Positions 1-10,300 of a stretch of 64,000 nt of DNA are shown here, piece by piece (the stretch's first letter is position 1; every line of letters begins with the position of its first letter). Below the pieces are notes generated by a model that saw only the letters and a list, made by a program, of their open reading frames with translations, searched no databases and was not told where the DNA came from. Origin of the DNA: Scolanthus callimorphus (lineage: Eukaryota > Cnidaria > Anthozoa > Actiniaria > Edwardsiidae); the NCBI GenBank assembly GCA_033964015.1, contig CM066912.1, positions 11,877,399-11,941,398 of the forward strand. Direction: 5' to 3'. The translations under genes and the position numbers were made by a program.

Positions 1-480
1 CAATTTTTCCTATTGTACTGTACTATATTGTATGGTCAACGTTTCATATGTTCTACATTTCTATGTTCTATTTTCCGTATGTTCTAATGTTTGTATGCTC
101 TACTGTTTTTATGTTGTACTGTAAGTATGTTCTACTTTAGGTTGTTCTACTTTTCGTATGTTCTTCTGTTTTTTATGTTCTACATTCCGTACGATCTAAA
201 GTTTGCATGTTCTGCTGTTTGCATGTTGTACGTTCCGGATGTTTTACTGTTTCATGTTCTTCTTTTCGTATGTTTTACTGTTGTATGTTCTACTTTGGAT
301 GTGGAAATATGTCAGATGAAAGCGGCAATGATGCTCCCTTATTTTAATGCGCTTCTTTTCGTATGTCCTAATGTTTTTCTGCTCTACTGTGTGTATGTTG
401 TACTTTCCGTAATTTGTACTGTTTGTATGTTCTTTTGTATGTCCTACTTTTGTTTTGCATGTCCTACTTTTGTCATCATT
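1..480. repeat. Degenerate minisatellite, TATGTTCTAC-type
   Basis: Short words of the form tatgttctac, with variants such as tcgtatgttctac and gtatgttgtac, recur about every 10 to 20 bases across the first 480 bases. The spacing and the words are both eroded, so this looks like an old tandem array rather than a young satellite. The open frame across it (Phe/Tyr/Cys/Val/Leu rich) is simply the translation of the repeat. Confidence 0.7.
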
Positions 481-1578
481 CCTGTTGCATGATTCTCTTT
501 GCTCCTAAATTCTCTCTCGCGGGATTCATTCAATCATACTTTCTGTTCGTATATGTGACGTGATTGGCTATGTGCTATCGTAGTAATTTTAAGTGTTACC
601 ATTAGAATCGACGAGAACACCACAGGAACCCCACATCGACGTCATCTCACCCTCATCCTCCGCCCGACTGATGGGAAAGTCACTCACGAGTCACGTGACC
701 ATTATATGGCACACAAGGTGATCAAGGCGCGGAAGATATGTATTCCATCCATGCGTTAATCCCATTCGCTACCTGAATAACGAGCAGTAACCGTCACGTT
801 TAACAAACAAGCATGAAAGACATCAATTCCATACATGCGTTACACAATCACACTAATTGCACGATCGTTCAGTACAACTGTGACAAAAATTCAAACTATT
901 TCATACCACTGATATCGAGAAGAGATCGACGGACCTTTAATTTAAACTCCAATACTCAGGCCCCCATTGAGAGGGGGGGGGGGGGTCTTGGAGACCTGCA
1001 GCTGGAGCATGCGTAGCAAGCGTTCCGTAGTGTTCAGTGCAGAGACCCGGAAAAGTGATTACTTGAGTATCGATATTTTTGACCTCGTGAAAATTCCATG
1101 TCGTCTCTGTCTTAAAATAACACGGAAAGGCTTGTTACTAGCCCGCGTAGAGGAATCGTTTCCCGTGGGTTTCAGAGTTCAGAGAAACGTGCGAGCAATG
1201 TTTTGGTTGCGGGGGGAGGGGAGAGGAAGGAAGGAAACGTTTCTTCTCGTCCCTCTCCTCTCGTCTCATATTTCGCGCAGCCAATCATCGAAAATCTCTC
1301 ATACTTTTCTCTGACCCTAAAACTCCACGAAAACGCCTGCTGCACAGGCTAGCTTGTTACACACCCTTATATGGTGCCCTCCTGTTTTGAGTTATTACAT
1401 CTGGACCTTGAACCTCCTCCAAAACAGGCCCTGGAGATTTCTCAATAGAGCCTCAGGGCCATTAGGGGCCTGAATGTTGGAAATAATAACTTGTTTGCGT
1501 ACGTGCCAAATCACTGTGTTTGTAATGCAGGATTCTCTAAGGGGAAATATATGTTTTTATTTTATTTTTAGACTTAAG
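481..1578. other. Intergenic, no gene seen; G tract at 973-985
   Basis: No exon with convincing splice borders or recognisable protein was seen. The stretch contains a 13-base G run at about 973-985 and a purine-rich patch near 1210-1235. It ends in a T-rich tract (1553-1571, ending tatttttag) that could be a splice acceptor for the open stretch that follows. Confidence 0.5.
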
Positions 1579-1880
1579 CTGCGCTCCGATCTACCACAGA
1601 CCAAGATCACAGAATTAACACAAGAATCAACAGCATCGAGTTCGGTACCGTCATTTTGGATCTGACAATCGTTGCTATGGCAGACAGCATACGTTATAAA
1701 GAAATGGCAAATGGTCCTACTCGCCGCGACTACGGACAGTATCATAACAGCGTACTATTGGAGTATAAATACCAACAAGAAAGAGATCAGGTCACAGACT
1801 ATCAAAAAGCAAAACGAGAAACAACAAACGTCTTCAATGAAGCAACATTAGCTTTATTGTTGGTACCAATCACCCATGTA
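1579..1880 (+). CDS. Candidate terminal exon, unknown protein
   Basis: A frame stays open for about 100 codons from a TAA at 1575-1577 to a TAA at 1881-1883. It is preceded by a T-rich tract ending in AG (1570-1571), and a second AG lies at 1577-1578. Its first in-frame ATG is at 1677 and would give a 68-residue hydrophilic protein beginning MADSIRYKEMANGPTRRDYG and ending LLLVPITHV. Composition is protein-like (many Gln, Asp, Glu, Lys, Tyr; no low-complexity run). An AATAAA lies near 2085, about 200 bases past the stop. I do not recognise a family. It could be the last exon of a gene lying partly outside the window, a captured exon in a repeat, or chance. Confidence 0.3.
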
Positions 1881-2092
1881 TAATTTCTTCGCATGTAAAT
1901 AGTATCTTCGATAAAATATTATCGTGCCACAAAAACTCGTGAATGCAAAGCAAAATCCCGATGAAACTCACTCGATTAATGGAAGGTACAGGAAAAGGCC
2001 GTCTTTGAGAAATTATTATGAGATTTCTATATCGAGATCCTCGTATTTTGATTCATCCACAGGGAGCTCAACTTTCCCGGTGAAATAAAATA

Positions 2093-2332
2093 CATGTGTT
2101 ATTTTAATATATTTTTTCTCTCCGTTTTTTTATCTTTCAATCGCAGTCCTGTGCGTTGTTTTACTGCTTGGACACTAGGGAACGAGATAACACCATGCTA
2201 CTTTCTGATTGGCTACTGTCATTTATTCCATAAGAAAGGAATTCATTAACCTTCACTACCAAAAAAACCGCACACAGGACTCCCATTGACAGATAAAATA
2301 ACGAAGAAAAAACACATTAAAATAATACATAT
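2093..2332. repeat. Foldback (MITE-like) element
   Basis: The left arm (about 2093-2157, atgtgttattttaatatatt through agtcctgtgcg) pairs imperfectly with the right arm (about 2268-2332, cgcacacaggact through attaaaataatacat). The loop is about 110 bases. There is no coding capacity. Arms of about 62 bases with scattered mismatches indicate moderate age. Confidence 0.7.
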
Positions 2333-2552
2333 ATTTTGATATCACCGCAAAGGTGAGCTCACTGTGATTCGTCTCCGGAAGTCTGCAAGTGTGGGATGAT
2401 TGCCATCGTGTACTTTTCTTGATTTGGTAATAAAACTTCAGAATGCCAATTCAAGTCTGTGACTTTTTGAGAGGAGGAAATAAGGACATAACGGAGATCA
2501 CGTGTTTCCTAAAGAATGATGGAACACGGAATTCCCACAACATGATTGGTTG

Positions 2553-2690
2553 AATAGAGCGGATCTCAGATGACTGTCGTGAGTAATTAAAAAGTAATAA
2601 AACCTATAGGTTTTATTCAGAACTGGTGTAATTACTTTGCGATTGGTTTCACTACCGTCATATGAAATCCGCTCTCTCCCTTGCATATGG
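2553..2690. repeat. Dispersed repeat, GCGGATYTCAGATGACTGTC family, copy 1
   Basis: The segment beginning gagcggatctcagatgactg and running through taaaacctataggttttatt recurs at 60708-60810 with small differences. Inverted fragments of the same end (gaaatccgctct) occur near 10325-10345 and 57305-57320, and another direct fragment occurs near 56567. The internal word cctataggttttatt is partly self-complementary with the neighbouring aataaaacc. It is probably a non-autonomous element end. Confidence 0.6.
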
Positions 2691-2754
2691 TGTTCAGATG
2701 ACGTCATCAAAATGCTAACTTTCAAACTATGGCCTCTGTGAAATTGTGCTTTTC

Positions 2755-3455
2755 AGACCAGTTACAGGTCCCCAATAGGAGTCTTCGCACCAAATTTAAT
2801 CGGATTCCTGTTTTTAGCTCATGAGATATCGGTGCTGCAATTTCTGTCACGCAACAGTAGTCACGCTTCTTCAGGCATTGATTTCGCGCCATATTTCAGG
2901 TAATTTTCCCGTTTCGAGCATTCGGTGAAAGCAAACATGCTAAGTAAGTGCAAGTTAATCATATTTTGGAAATGCTAGCTCATATTGTGGCCTTACGGAA
3001 CATTTGGTAATTTGGCCGCCATGTTGGAGTCCTTCTTCCGAGGGACTCCAACTTTGCGGCGCCATTCATTTTACAGTAATTTCGTTCGCTTATCTCTCGC
3101 TTGCAATACAAGATACCAGTCTAAAACTTGGCAAATCTATTGAAGACATAGTTGTCTTTCAGAATATTGTTTTTTTGTTCGAAATAACTCGCTATAAAAC
3201 AAATGTCTCCGGAGGTGAACACCAAGAATTCATTCTTAGTGCTTCATATTTCGTATGATCGTGAAAGGGCACGGAACACAGTAAGATGCGATGGCATATA
3301 CAAGGTCGCCTGCTCGTGACAATTCAGTCAATCACATCACATTAAGTGCGAATCTATTATTAACCAGGAAATACGATGTCATTATAAGAGTTGAGGGTGA
3401 AGAAGGTTATGATTCACCAGGACTAAATAATGTCCACTTTAATAATTTAACCGTA
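2755..3455. other. Intergenic, hairpin at 3011-3064
   Basis: No gene was seen. A GC-richer hairpin is formed by ttggagtcc and gggactccaa around a short loop, flanked by ggccgcc on the left and gcggcgcc on the right. Confidence 0.5.
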
Positions 3456-3458
3456 GAA

Positions 3459-3630
3459 GCTTGATTGTCTGAAGTTCATCCCTTCTCAAGATATATACCT
3501 GTTCTCGTTTGATGACGTCATACCACGTGACTAAGCAGTTGCACCCCCTCCCCTTGCCACTCAGATAATCTAACTCAAGTTTGCTTGTCTGAGGTCCATC
3601 TCTTCCCAAGATATCTAACTTTTTATAGCA
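3459..3630. repeat. Two-copy direct repeat of about 50 bp
   Basis: The words gcttgattgtctgaagttca followed by tcaagatat at 3459-3500 recur as gcttgtctgaggtccat followed by ccaagatat at 3578-3612. They are separated by about 120 bases. It looks like local duplication. Confidence 0.55.
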
Positions 3631-3831
3631 CCACTATAAACTGGTGGGTTGCCTGTGCGACGACGCACGAACAATCGGAAGTCCATGAAAATCCAGGTCG
3701 AGACATATACACCGTATACACCTTTCTGTTGTTTCCTTTTCCTCCTGCATGTAGCTATGTACGTGGCTCCGCTATTATTACTTTTGACCTTTTCTGAAAT
3801 TGGGGACGTTAAATGAACGATTCCGGCTGTA

Positions 3832-3915
3832 ACACACGCGCGCGCTGCATGTCGGTAGATGTGGGACATTTGTCGAACAAACTGTTTAAAAAGCGCGCGC
3901 TGCATTCTGGTAGTT
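3832..3915. repeat. Two-copy direct repeat around GCGCGCTGCAT
   Basis: gcgcgctgcatgtcggtaga at about 3840 recurs as gcgcgctgcattctggtagt at about 3893. The spacing is about 54 bases. Confidence 0.5.
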
Positions 3916-3966
3916 GTGAAACACGACTTGGGCATTAAAGAAGATCGCGCGCTTATAGCTTATATA

Positions 3967-3987
3967 GGCAGGCAGGCAGGCAGGCGG
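3967..3987. repeat. (GGCA)n microsatellite
   Basis: Five tandem ggca units, ending in ggcgg. Confidence 0.8.
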
Positions 3988-4305
3988 AGTGTATGGCCTT
4001 AAACACCTCCCTGGTGCTAGTTTTCACACAAGCAGTGGTTGCTTACTCGTCAATGCTATCCAAGGTATATGCATGTCATGACTGCCTGGACATTTAAGAG
4101 GTAGTTCTCAAGCTCGTAGCCCCTTTTAAAACCCCTAAAAGTACGTAATTGTTTTTTGGCGCGAGCGCTGGCCATCTTATTATTATTTTAGATATTGCTT
4201 TGTGGCCGCTCTTTTATTTGTTAATATTAGAAACGGGCAAACAAGAATAATTTTCTGTGGGCAATTCATTTTGCCTCATTAGCCACTCACTTATCCAAAG
4301 CCTCT

Positions 4306-4440
4306 TCTAGAGTGTGGAAATGTTATGGAAGGGACAAAAACTATGGAAATTGGACCTCTTCTAGACTGTGGAAATATATGGAAGAGACGTACAAAAACTA
4401 TGGAAATCCAACGTATTTCTGGAATATTTCCACACTCTCC
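4306..4440. repeat. Local tandem duplication, TCTAGAGTGTGGAAAT
   Basis: A unit of about 62 bases starting tctagagtgtggaaatgtta and containing aaaaactatggaaat occurs twice in tandem. It is followed by an inverted tail (atatttccacactctcc) that can pair with either unit. The open frame over it follows the duplication and has no independent support. Confidence 0.55.
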
Positions 4441-5190
4441 AGTGACACTCTGACCGAGGCCGCCTTAAAATCAAAGAAAAGAATTTTAGAAAGATGTGAA
4501 TCCTCTTGTTAGCTAGTGTTGTCCAGTGTTGCCCAGTATCCCCGCCCTGCCCATGCGCTATTTTGCGCGATCGTCAGCGACTGACCTGCATTACACTGCA
4601 CCGCCTACTGCATCAGTTGCCTTATTGCATGCAATCTACACTTGACTTGATTGCCAAGCCAGCACGTATTTTCCATGCCATGTAATGTTAAATGTAAATT
4701 AATAATTGCGAGTAATTTACCTGACGTGACACACTCACACGCATTCCTGTAACAATCACTCCGCGTGACTCTATTATGTCAGTAGTTTAAGACGCTGAAG
4801 GATGCCCCATACTTAAAGTGTATCCTGAGGGTCCAAGGTGAATGCACTGAGAAGTGTCAGCTTCTACAGTTAAGCATCAACAACAACAACAAAAATAGTC
4901 ATTAAATGTAAAGCTGTGTCATGCGAGGTCCTTGTGGAATGATCTCAAAATGATTGAGAGCGTCAACAGTGACGCTACATATTCCAATTAATTTGATGAG
5001 ATTATTATTCCCCACTACAGGGAACAAAAAGGAATCCAATTTGCTATCTGTGTGCAGTGATTCCTTATTATGTACACAATTGAAAAAGTGTGCACACGCT
5101 GTGACATACATGTATCTCACTGAAAACGTTTACAACGTTCACCTACAAGTTGCACGCTCACAAGAATTACCAATCGAAGGAGGTGGGTTT
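4441..5190. other. Intergenic, no feature seen
   Basis: Unique-looking DNA. No convincing exon, RNA gene or repeat was found on either strand. Confidence 0.4.
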
Positions 5191-5197
5191 CACAGGA

Positions 5198-5302
5198 ATT
5201 ATCATATATGCACTTGATATGAGTGAACTGTTCTGTACAGTTTTTTGCTGCAGCAAAAAACTGTACAGAACAGTTCACTCATATCAGTGCATATATGATA
5301 AT
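5198..5302. repeat. Near-perfect 105-bp palindrome, no loop
   Basis: The left arm 5198-5250 and right arm 5251-5302 are reverse complements for the full length, apart from a single-base bulge (cacttgatatgag against ctcatatcagtg). The centre is ttttttgctgcagcaaaaaa, with no spacer. Such an arrangement extrudes easily as a cruciform, or as RNA gives one long hairpin of miRNA-precursor or MITE type. No clear terminal target duplication was seen. Confidence 0.85.
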
Positions 5303-5668
5303 GAGAAGAACACAATTGCCTGTGGGTAGATGGTGGAGTATTCTAGATATCAGCCCACTTATTACCATGGCGACAAAGCAGGTGAGTAGAATAGATGGGT
5401 CATCACTGTAGAATCTATTCTTTTAACAACAAGACGATTTGTAAGGTCACTCTCTGATTGATCGACCCACCGCATAGAGCAGAAAGCCATGATGACGTCA
5501 CATAGTGTGTTGCAAATATTGAAACGTTATTGCCATGGGCGCCCTCTTTATCACTGTATGCATTGCTACTCGTCTGTTAGATTCATGTTGCAATAGGCAA
5601 TTGGCGATGTTTAGCTGTCAATCAAACCAAAACGCTTCAGTGAGTCCACATTGATTGTAAAAACAACA

Positions 5669-5886
5669 AATAGACCAAATCGGCTAACGGTGTTTATATC
5701 TAGTTGTTCTCCCAATTCAGATAATGTGATGATACCTTTGGGTGGTTCCATTACAATTGTCAAGTTCCAGTGCACGAGCATACTAACAAAAGTGCAGAAC
5801 TAACAAAAGTATCCACCCAAAGGAATCATCACATGATCTGAATTGGGTGGCAACAAGATATAAACACCGTCAGACGATTTGGTATA
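5669..5886. repeat. Foldback element with about 75-bp arms
   Basis: The left arm (accaaatcggctaacggtgt onward to cctttgggtgg near 5744) is the imperfect reverse complement of the right arm (ccacccaaagg near 5813 to ccgtcagacgatttggt near 5883). The loop is about 70 bases and holds actaacaaaagt twice. Weaker outer complementarity (ggcaattggcgat near 5598 against aatcgccaatcgcc near 5982) may mean a larger, older element around it. Confidence 0.8.
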
Positions 5887-6406
5887 TCAAAATTATTTTA
5901 AGCATTCCTTTGGCTTTCTGGCCTAGAATAATTAACTTTTTGGTTCAAGAAAATTGACATCACAATTCCCTTGCTGAGAATCGCCAATCGCCACTGAATT
6001 ATGAGGGAGCATAGCAATGCATTCGGTGGTGATGCGTTTTTCGTAATTCTGCGACCTCGGAACCGACTTATACATTGTATTTCCTAAGCGTTCCCTTTCC
6101 TTTAATCAAACTCAGTTGCTTTTACAATACTGGGTCAACAACAAAACCTGACCAAGGTCTCCAAAACCTGACCCTATATCAGAGACCAAAAATCCTCGTT
6201 TTTATGCCCTACCATAGACCTGCAGTTAAAATTGTGTAACCTACCGCAGACCTGAAATTTGCCGCTAGGGTGGTCCAGTTGGTCGCGATCAAAGCGGAAT
6301 TGTGTTGATCATGTAAAACTGCCTTTCAACATGCACTAAATGCGGCACAACGGGGCACATCTTTGATCGACTTTTTTTTGGTAGGTAGCCATACTGATGA
6401 CGATTA

Positions 6407-6842
6407 CATGATGATGGCATGATGATGGCATGATGATGGCATGATGATGGCATGATGATGGCATGATGATGGCATGATGATGACATGATGATGGCATGAT
6501 GATGGCATGATGATGGCATGATGATGGCATGATGATGGCATGATGATGGCATGATGATGGCATGATGATGGCATGATGATGGCATGATGATGGCATGATG
6601 ATGGCATGATGATGGCATGATGATGGCATGATGATGGCATGATGATGGCATGATGATGGCATGATGATGGCATGATGATGGCATGATGATGGCATGATGA
6701 TGGCGTGATGATGGCATGATGATGGCATGATGATGGCATGATGATGGCATGATGATGGCATGATGATGACATGATGATGGCATGATGATGGCATGATGAT
6801 GGCATGATGATGGCATGATGATGGCATGATGATGGCATGATC
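6407..6842. repeat. 11-bp minisatellite, about 39 copies
   Basis: The unit catgatgatgg is repeated in tandem without length change for about 436 bases, with only isolated substitutions (gatgacatg twice, ggcgtgatg once). Because 11 is not a multiple of 3, every minus-strand frame reads the same 11-residue repeat (MPSSCHHHAII) with no stop. The three overlapping open frames there are therefore not evidence for protein. Copy homogeneity suggests recent slippage. Confidence 0.97.
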
Positions 6843-6929
6843 ACCCTAATTTCGAACACAGAGCGCACGCTCAAGCTTAATGTTTTAGGGAAGAGGTCGA
6901 AACACTTGTACTCGACTGGTACCCAATTT

Positions 6930-6966
6930 TTTCAGGGGGTACCTTAGGTACCCTTAGGTACCCAAT
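6930..6966. repeat. GGTACCTTAGGTACC short repeats
   Basis: The words ggggtaccttaggtaccctt and aggtaccc form overlapping self-complementary GGTACC sites within 35 bases. Confidence 0.6.
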
Positions 6967-7845
6967 CACTATTTTCAGACCTCATTTTCCCAGAGGATGA
7001 TCTAGGAGTACCTGTTTTTATTGCACATTATGGACTCCTCTCGCTGCGAAGAAAGCGTTGGAGCATTCACCTTTTTAATATCTATTTTTTTTAAGGAGAT
7101 ACTTCTCAAGTGTATTAAGGCCTGGGCCAGCCCCGAAAATCGAGAAAATTACAAAATTTCTAATATCTTTGCTAATCATTAATTGTGGAGCATGAAATTT
7201 TCAGAATAGCTAACATTCATCGAGTGAAATGTTTTAGTATGGAATTTGGGTTGATACACTTGTCACGTGCCCAGTCACGTGACATTTTCACTTTTCAAAG
7301 TTTAACAATTTCTCCGGTGGTGAGTTTCACTCCTTTTTGAAAAGTTAATAGCTAATAACATTTCTTTCTTTGGGTTCTACGTAGTGGTGTCTTAGCTGGT
7401 GGAAAAAGTTTGCTCCTTTAAGGTGTTTTAAGGGGCTGATATGTCGATTGGGTCACGTGACCTGATTCCGACCCTTATATCTCGTTAACGGTAAATGGTA
7501 GCTCAGCAGCCAAGACAGTAGGATATTTCTATTGCAGAGGCCTATCCATTTTCACCATAATTACATAGTTAGATGTTTTCTGCATCACCGGAAAAGCAAT
7601 TTACTGTTTAGTCACGTGACATGCCTTGTGACGTCACTCTGTACTAAAACATGGGACCAAAATGTTAAGTTCGTCGAGTTTTATCACTGTACCAAAAATT
7701 AGCCTGCCTTAAATAGATTAAATCAATTTAAGGCAAATTTTGCGTTTTTAGGGACTACCCCAAACCCATTTAGAATCCCATGCCTTAATGTACTTGAGTT
7801 GCTCCTTAAATTCAGCTCTGAGAGGTAGGTGGCTCCGGCACATAC
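6967..7845. other. Intergenic, no gene; several CACGTGAC words
   Basis: No gene was recognised. Between 7260 and 7625 the octamer gtcacgtgac or close variants occur four times (near 7264, 7277, 7451 and 7611), and ccttaaatagattaaatcaatttaagg forms a short imperfect palindrome near 7706-7733. The segment is probably a decayed repeat of the kind common in this genome. Confidence 0.4.
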
Positions 7846-7914
7846 CCCCCCACCCCCCCCCCCCCCCCAAAAAAAAATAAATAAATAAAAATAAATAAAT
7901 AAATAAATAAATGG
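7846..7914. repeat. C tract followed by (AAAT)n
   Basis: A run of about 20 C, broken by single A residues, is followed by a run of A and then aaataaataaat units to 7912. A homopolymer joined to a tetramer repeat is a common tail of retroposed or transposon ends. Confidence 0.8.
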
Positions 7915-8330
7915 GTACCAAAAAAGTACGGATGTTGACCTATTCCCTTATCGGTTAAGGCTGGAACGCAAGCGCAAACGTATCGCTGGTGTATCCTTTT
8001 GTTGTGATGGCCAAAGTAAAAGAGTTATATTTTCAATGTAAACAACCGCTGACCCCCGTTATATTGCATGTATTTATAAGGTAGTACCAACATATTAAAG
8101 TGAAGTGAAATGAGGGGATTTGATCATGTTGAAAGATTTCAGGCTTAAAATGGATTTCAACCTTACAGGTGTGCTGGTAACATAATATTCATGGAACGGC
8201 TTTATCCACTGGACAAGTGAACTTGAAACATTATAGGAGGAAAGGGTACGAGAAAAGTAGTAAAAGTTCCATTCATCCCATTCCATTCCTATCAATCATG
8301 ACTCATCCGACCATGTCTCGTTCGCTTCCA

Positions 8331-8373
8331 CCCCCACCTCCACCCCCCCCCCCCCCCCCCCCCCCCCCCACCC
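8331..8373. repeat. Poly-C tract
   Basis: The run contains ccacccccacctccaccc and then about 27 uninterrupted C residues before accccttctg. It is a possible i-motif on this strand and a G-quadruplex on the other. Confidence 0.85.
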
Positions 8374-9352
8374 CTTCTGTTCCGTAAAGTGCTCCTTTAG
8401 TTTTATTTTATTCCCTTGCTGCTGCCATGAAACTCATGGTACTCTTTGATCTGATAACATAAGGACGGACCAGTACATCAACCATTGGCTCACGAACTGA
8501 AGTATGCCTTAAACCAAACGTCCACGTTGACGATCAGATCATGTTAGGCTTTTTTTATTATAACATTGTAAAATGCATTCCGTTATTCGGTTAGACACAT
8601 TTTTTAGCAAGCCCAGGAACACTTGTGGCAAAAAAGGGAAAAGGATATCAAACAAACACAGGTGAGCGCACGAAAGAATGAAAGAAATAAAACCACATAT
8701 TTGTCCTGCTGGGTGAGTAGGGTGTGTAAGGCGCTTGGAAAGTATGGAATGTTCTGGAATTGCTATAATTTTTACATTGTAGTCTTGAAATTTCGTTGGA
8801 TTTCTAGCAAACACTAGAAGACAGACAGTTTCACCATTACAAAACCTAATTGATTTTTTTTCATTTCCTGAGTGTACGAAACCTGGTTGAATTTGATTGG
8901 CCAAACAAGAGGAAAGAATGCCCACTGATATTATTTTATTTAACACTATTTTATCTATGTCACCGCGTTACATGTGTATTATAAACTGCTTAATCGCATA
9001 CGATTTTTTTTTCAATCCTATTAGGATTATTTGCATGGACTTTACACGAGAAGTTTTCTATAAACAAATCTCAGTAACTATTACAGACAAAACCGTCGTT
9101 TCGCGTAGTGAATTTTGAAAACGCGCGTTTTTTTTTTTGGCTTTTTCTAAGACAATCAAGTATTTGCAGTTGACTGGGTTTTCCTCACGACAGAAAGCCA
9201 GTAGACTGCATTAGGCGAAACATTAGGTTAGAATGTTTGACGGGCGGAACAGAAAAATAAACCAAATCCCACACCCAAAGCGACAAATCTGCGCAGCGCG
9301 AAACAAAGACTTTACATGTAAGCATATCTAGTCGTCCCAATCTCTTGCTTTC
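8374..9352. other. Intergenic, no gene seen
   Basis: Short open frames on both strands (for example 8539-8946 minus) have no recognisable domain and no good splice context. A T run of 11 follows acgcgcg at 9121-9139. Confidence 0.4.
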
Positions 9353-9617
9353 TGCTCCGGGTCCTAAGATCGGCAAATATCGCCTAAGATCGCCCAAGAT
9401 TGCGCGTGGTTTCCACCAAGGCCTACTGTGGGCCCTATAAGATCGCTTAAGATTCCGCGTTGTTTCCACCAAGGCCTACTGCGGGCGCTATAAGATCGCC
9501 TAGGATTGCTGCGATCGCCAGAGATTGCCCAAGATTGCAACATGAAATAAAGAAAAAAATTCGCAAATCGTCTACGATTGTCCAAAGGTTACTGCGATCT
9601 AAGGACCCGGAGTAGGC
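9353..9617. mobile_element. TIR element with GATCGCCTAAGATT repeats
   Basis: The ends are ctccgggtcctaagatcg at about 9355 and cgatctaaggacccggag at about 9597-9614. They are reverse complements over 18 bases apart from one mismatch. The interior holds a unit of about 53 bases (cgcgtggtttccaccaaggc, then actgtgggccctataagatc) twice in tandem, and many agatcgcc and agattgc words. It is a non-autonomous element; no target duplication was resolved. Confidence 0.65.
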
Positions 9618-10083
9618 CTTCATTACTTCATTACTGGACTCATCAAGTTTAATGTCAGAAGCTTTGCGCTACAAGCCTCCGTTTTAAGGCAGATAAGTAT
9701 AAGTTCATTGGTAAAATATAGGTAACATTAGAGCAGATTTCGTATGACTGTGAAAAGTACCGTGACAAAGTTGTTCCGCGCCGCGACCGTGACCGTGCCG
9801 ATTTCATTGACGATTTCATTCCTTGTAAAGCAGGCCAGGTTCCGTACCGCCACCGCGACACGCCCACTTCATGGCACTTAGAAATTTTTAAGGCAAGTTC
9901 TTGAGAAAAAAAGGAAAAAGTATTCCTGGTGGTGCGAACCCTCAACCCTGTGCAAATTACCTATTCATAACCCTAATTCTTACACATGACCCATTAAACA
10001 ACTACCAATCAGATGGCGAAGTATGCACGACTTGCGTTAAGTCGTGACTCAGTAAAAGAAAGGTCGATGAGTTTTGGTTTGTC
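9618..10083. other. Intergenic, no gene seen
   Basis: A GC-richer patch with ccgcgaccgtgaccgtgccg and accgccaccgcgacacg lies at 9775-9860. No exon was recognised. Confidence 0.35.
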
Positions 10084-10300
10084 TTCGTATTCTGATTGGC
10101 TGCCCAAACAAATACACAAGACCAGTCAACCAATAGGAACGTGTGTTTTGCGAAAACGTTTTTCGCATTCTGATTGGCTGACTGATCAAAGACTCAAGAC
10201 CTTGACCAATAGAAACTTGTGTAAGTTTTTTATTTACATTCTCATTGGCTGACAAAACAAAGACTCAAGACCACAACCAATAGGAACGTGTAGAAAATGC
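10084..10300. repeat. Triple repeat with paired ATTGG/CCAAT boxes
   Basis: Three copies of a unit of about 70 to 80 bases are present. Each copy has ttctgattggctg (or tctcattggctg) at the left, caaagactcaagacc or caaatacacaagacc in the middle, and accaataggaacgtgt at the right. Each copy therefore carries an inverted and a direct CCAAT box about 45 bases apart, six in all. It could bind NF-Y-type factors, or be an old tandem transposon end. Confidence 0.65.

Noticed and set aside
91..492. 133-residue Phe/Cys/Val-rich plus-strand frame
   Set aside because: Translation of the degenerate TATGTTCTAC repeat, with no domain and biased composition.
6289..6874. Three overlapping minus-strand frames encoding His/Cys/Ser-rich proteins of 156 to 175 residues
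   Set aside because: They are the same 11-bp minisatellite read in three phases. Stop-free reading is a property of the unit and not of selection.
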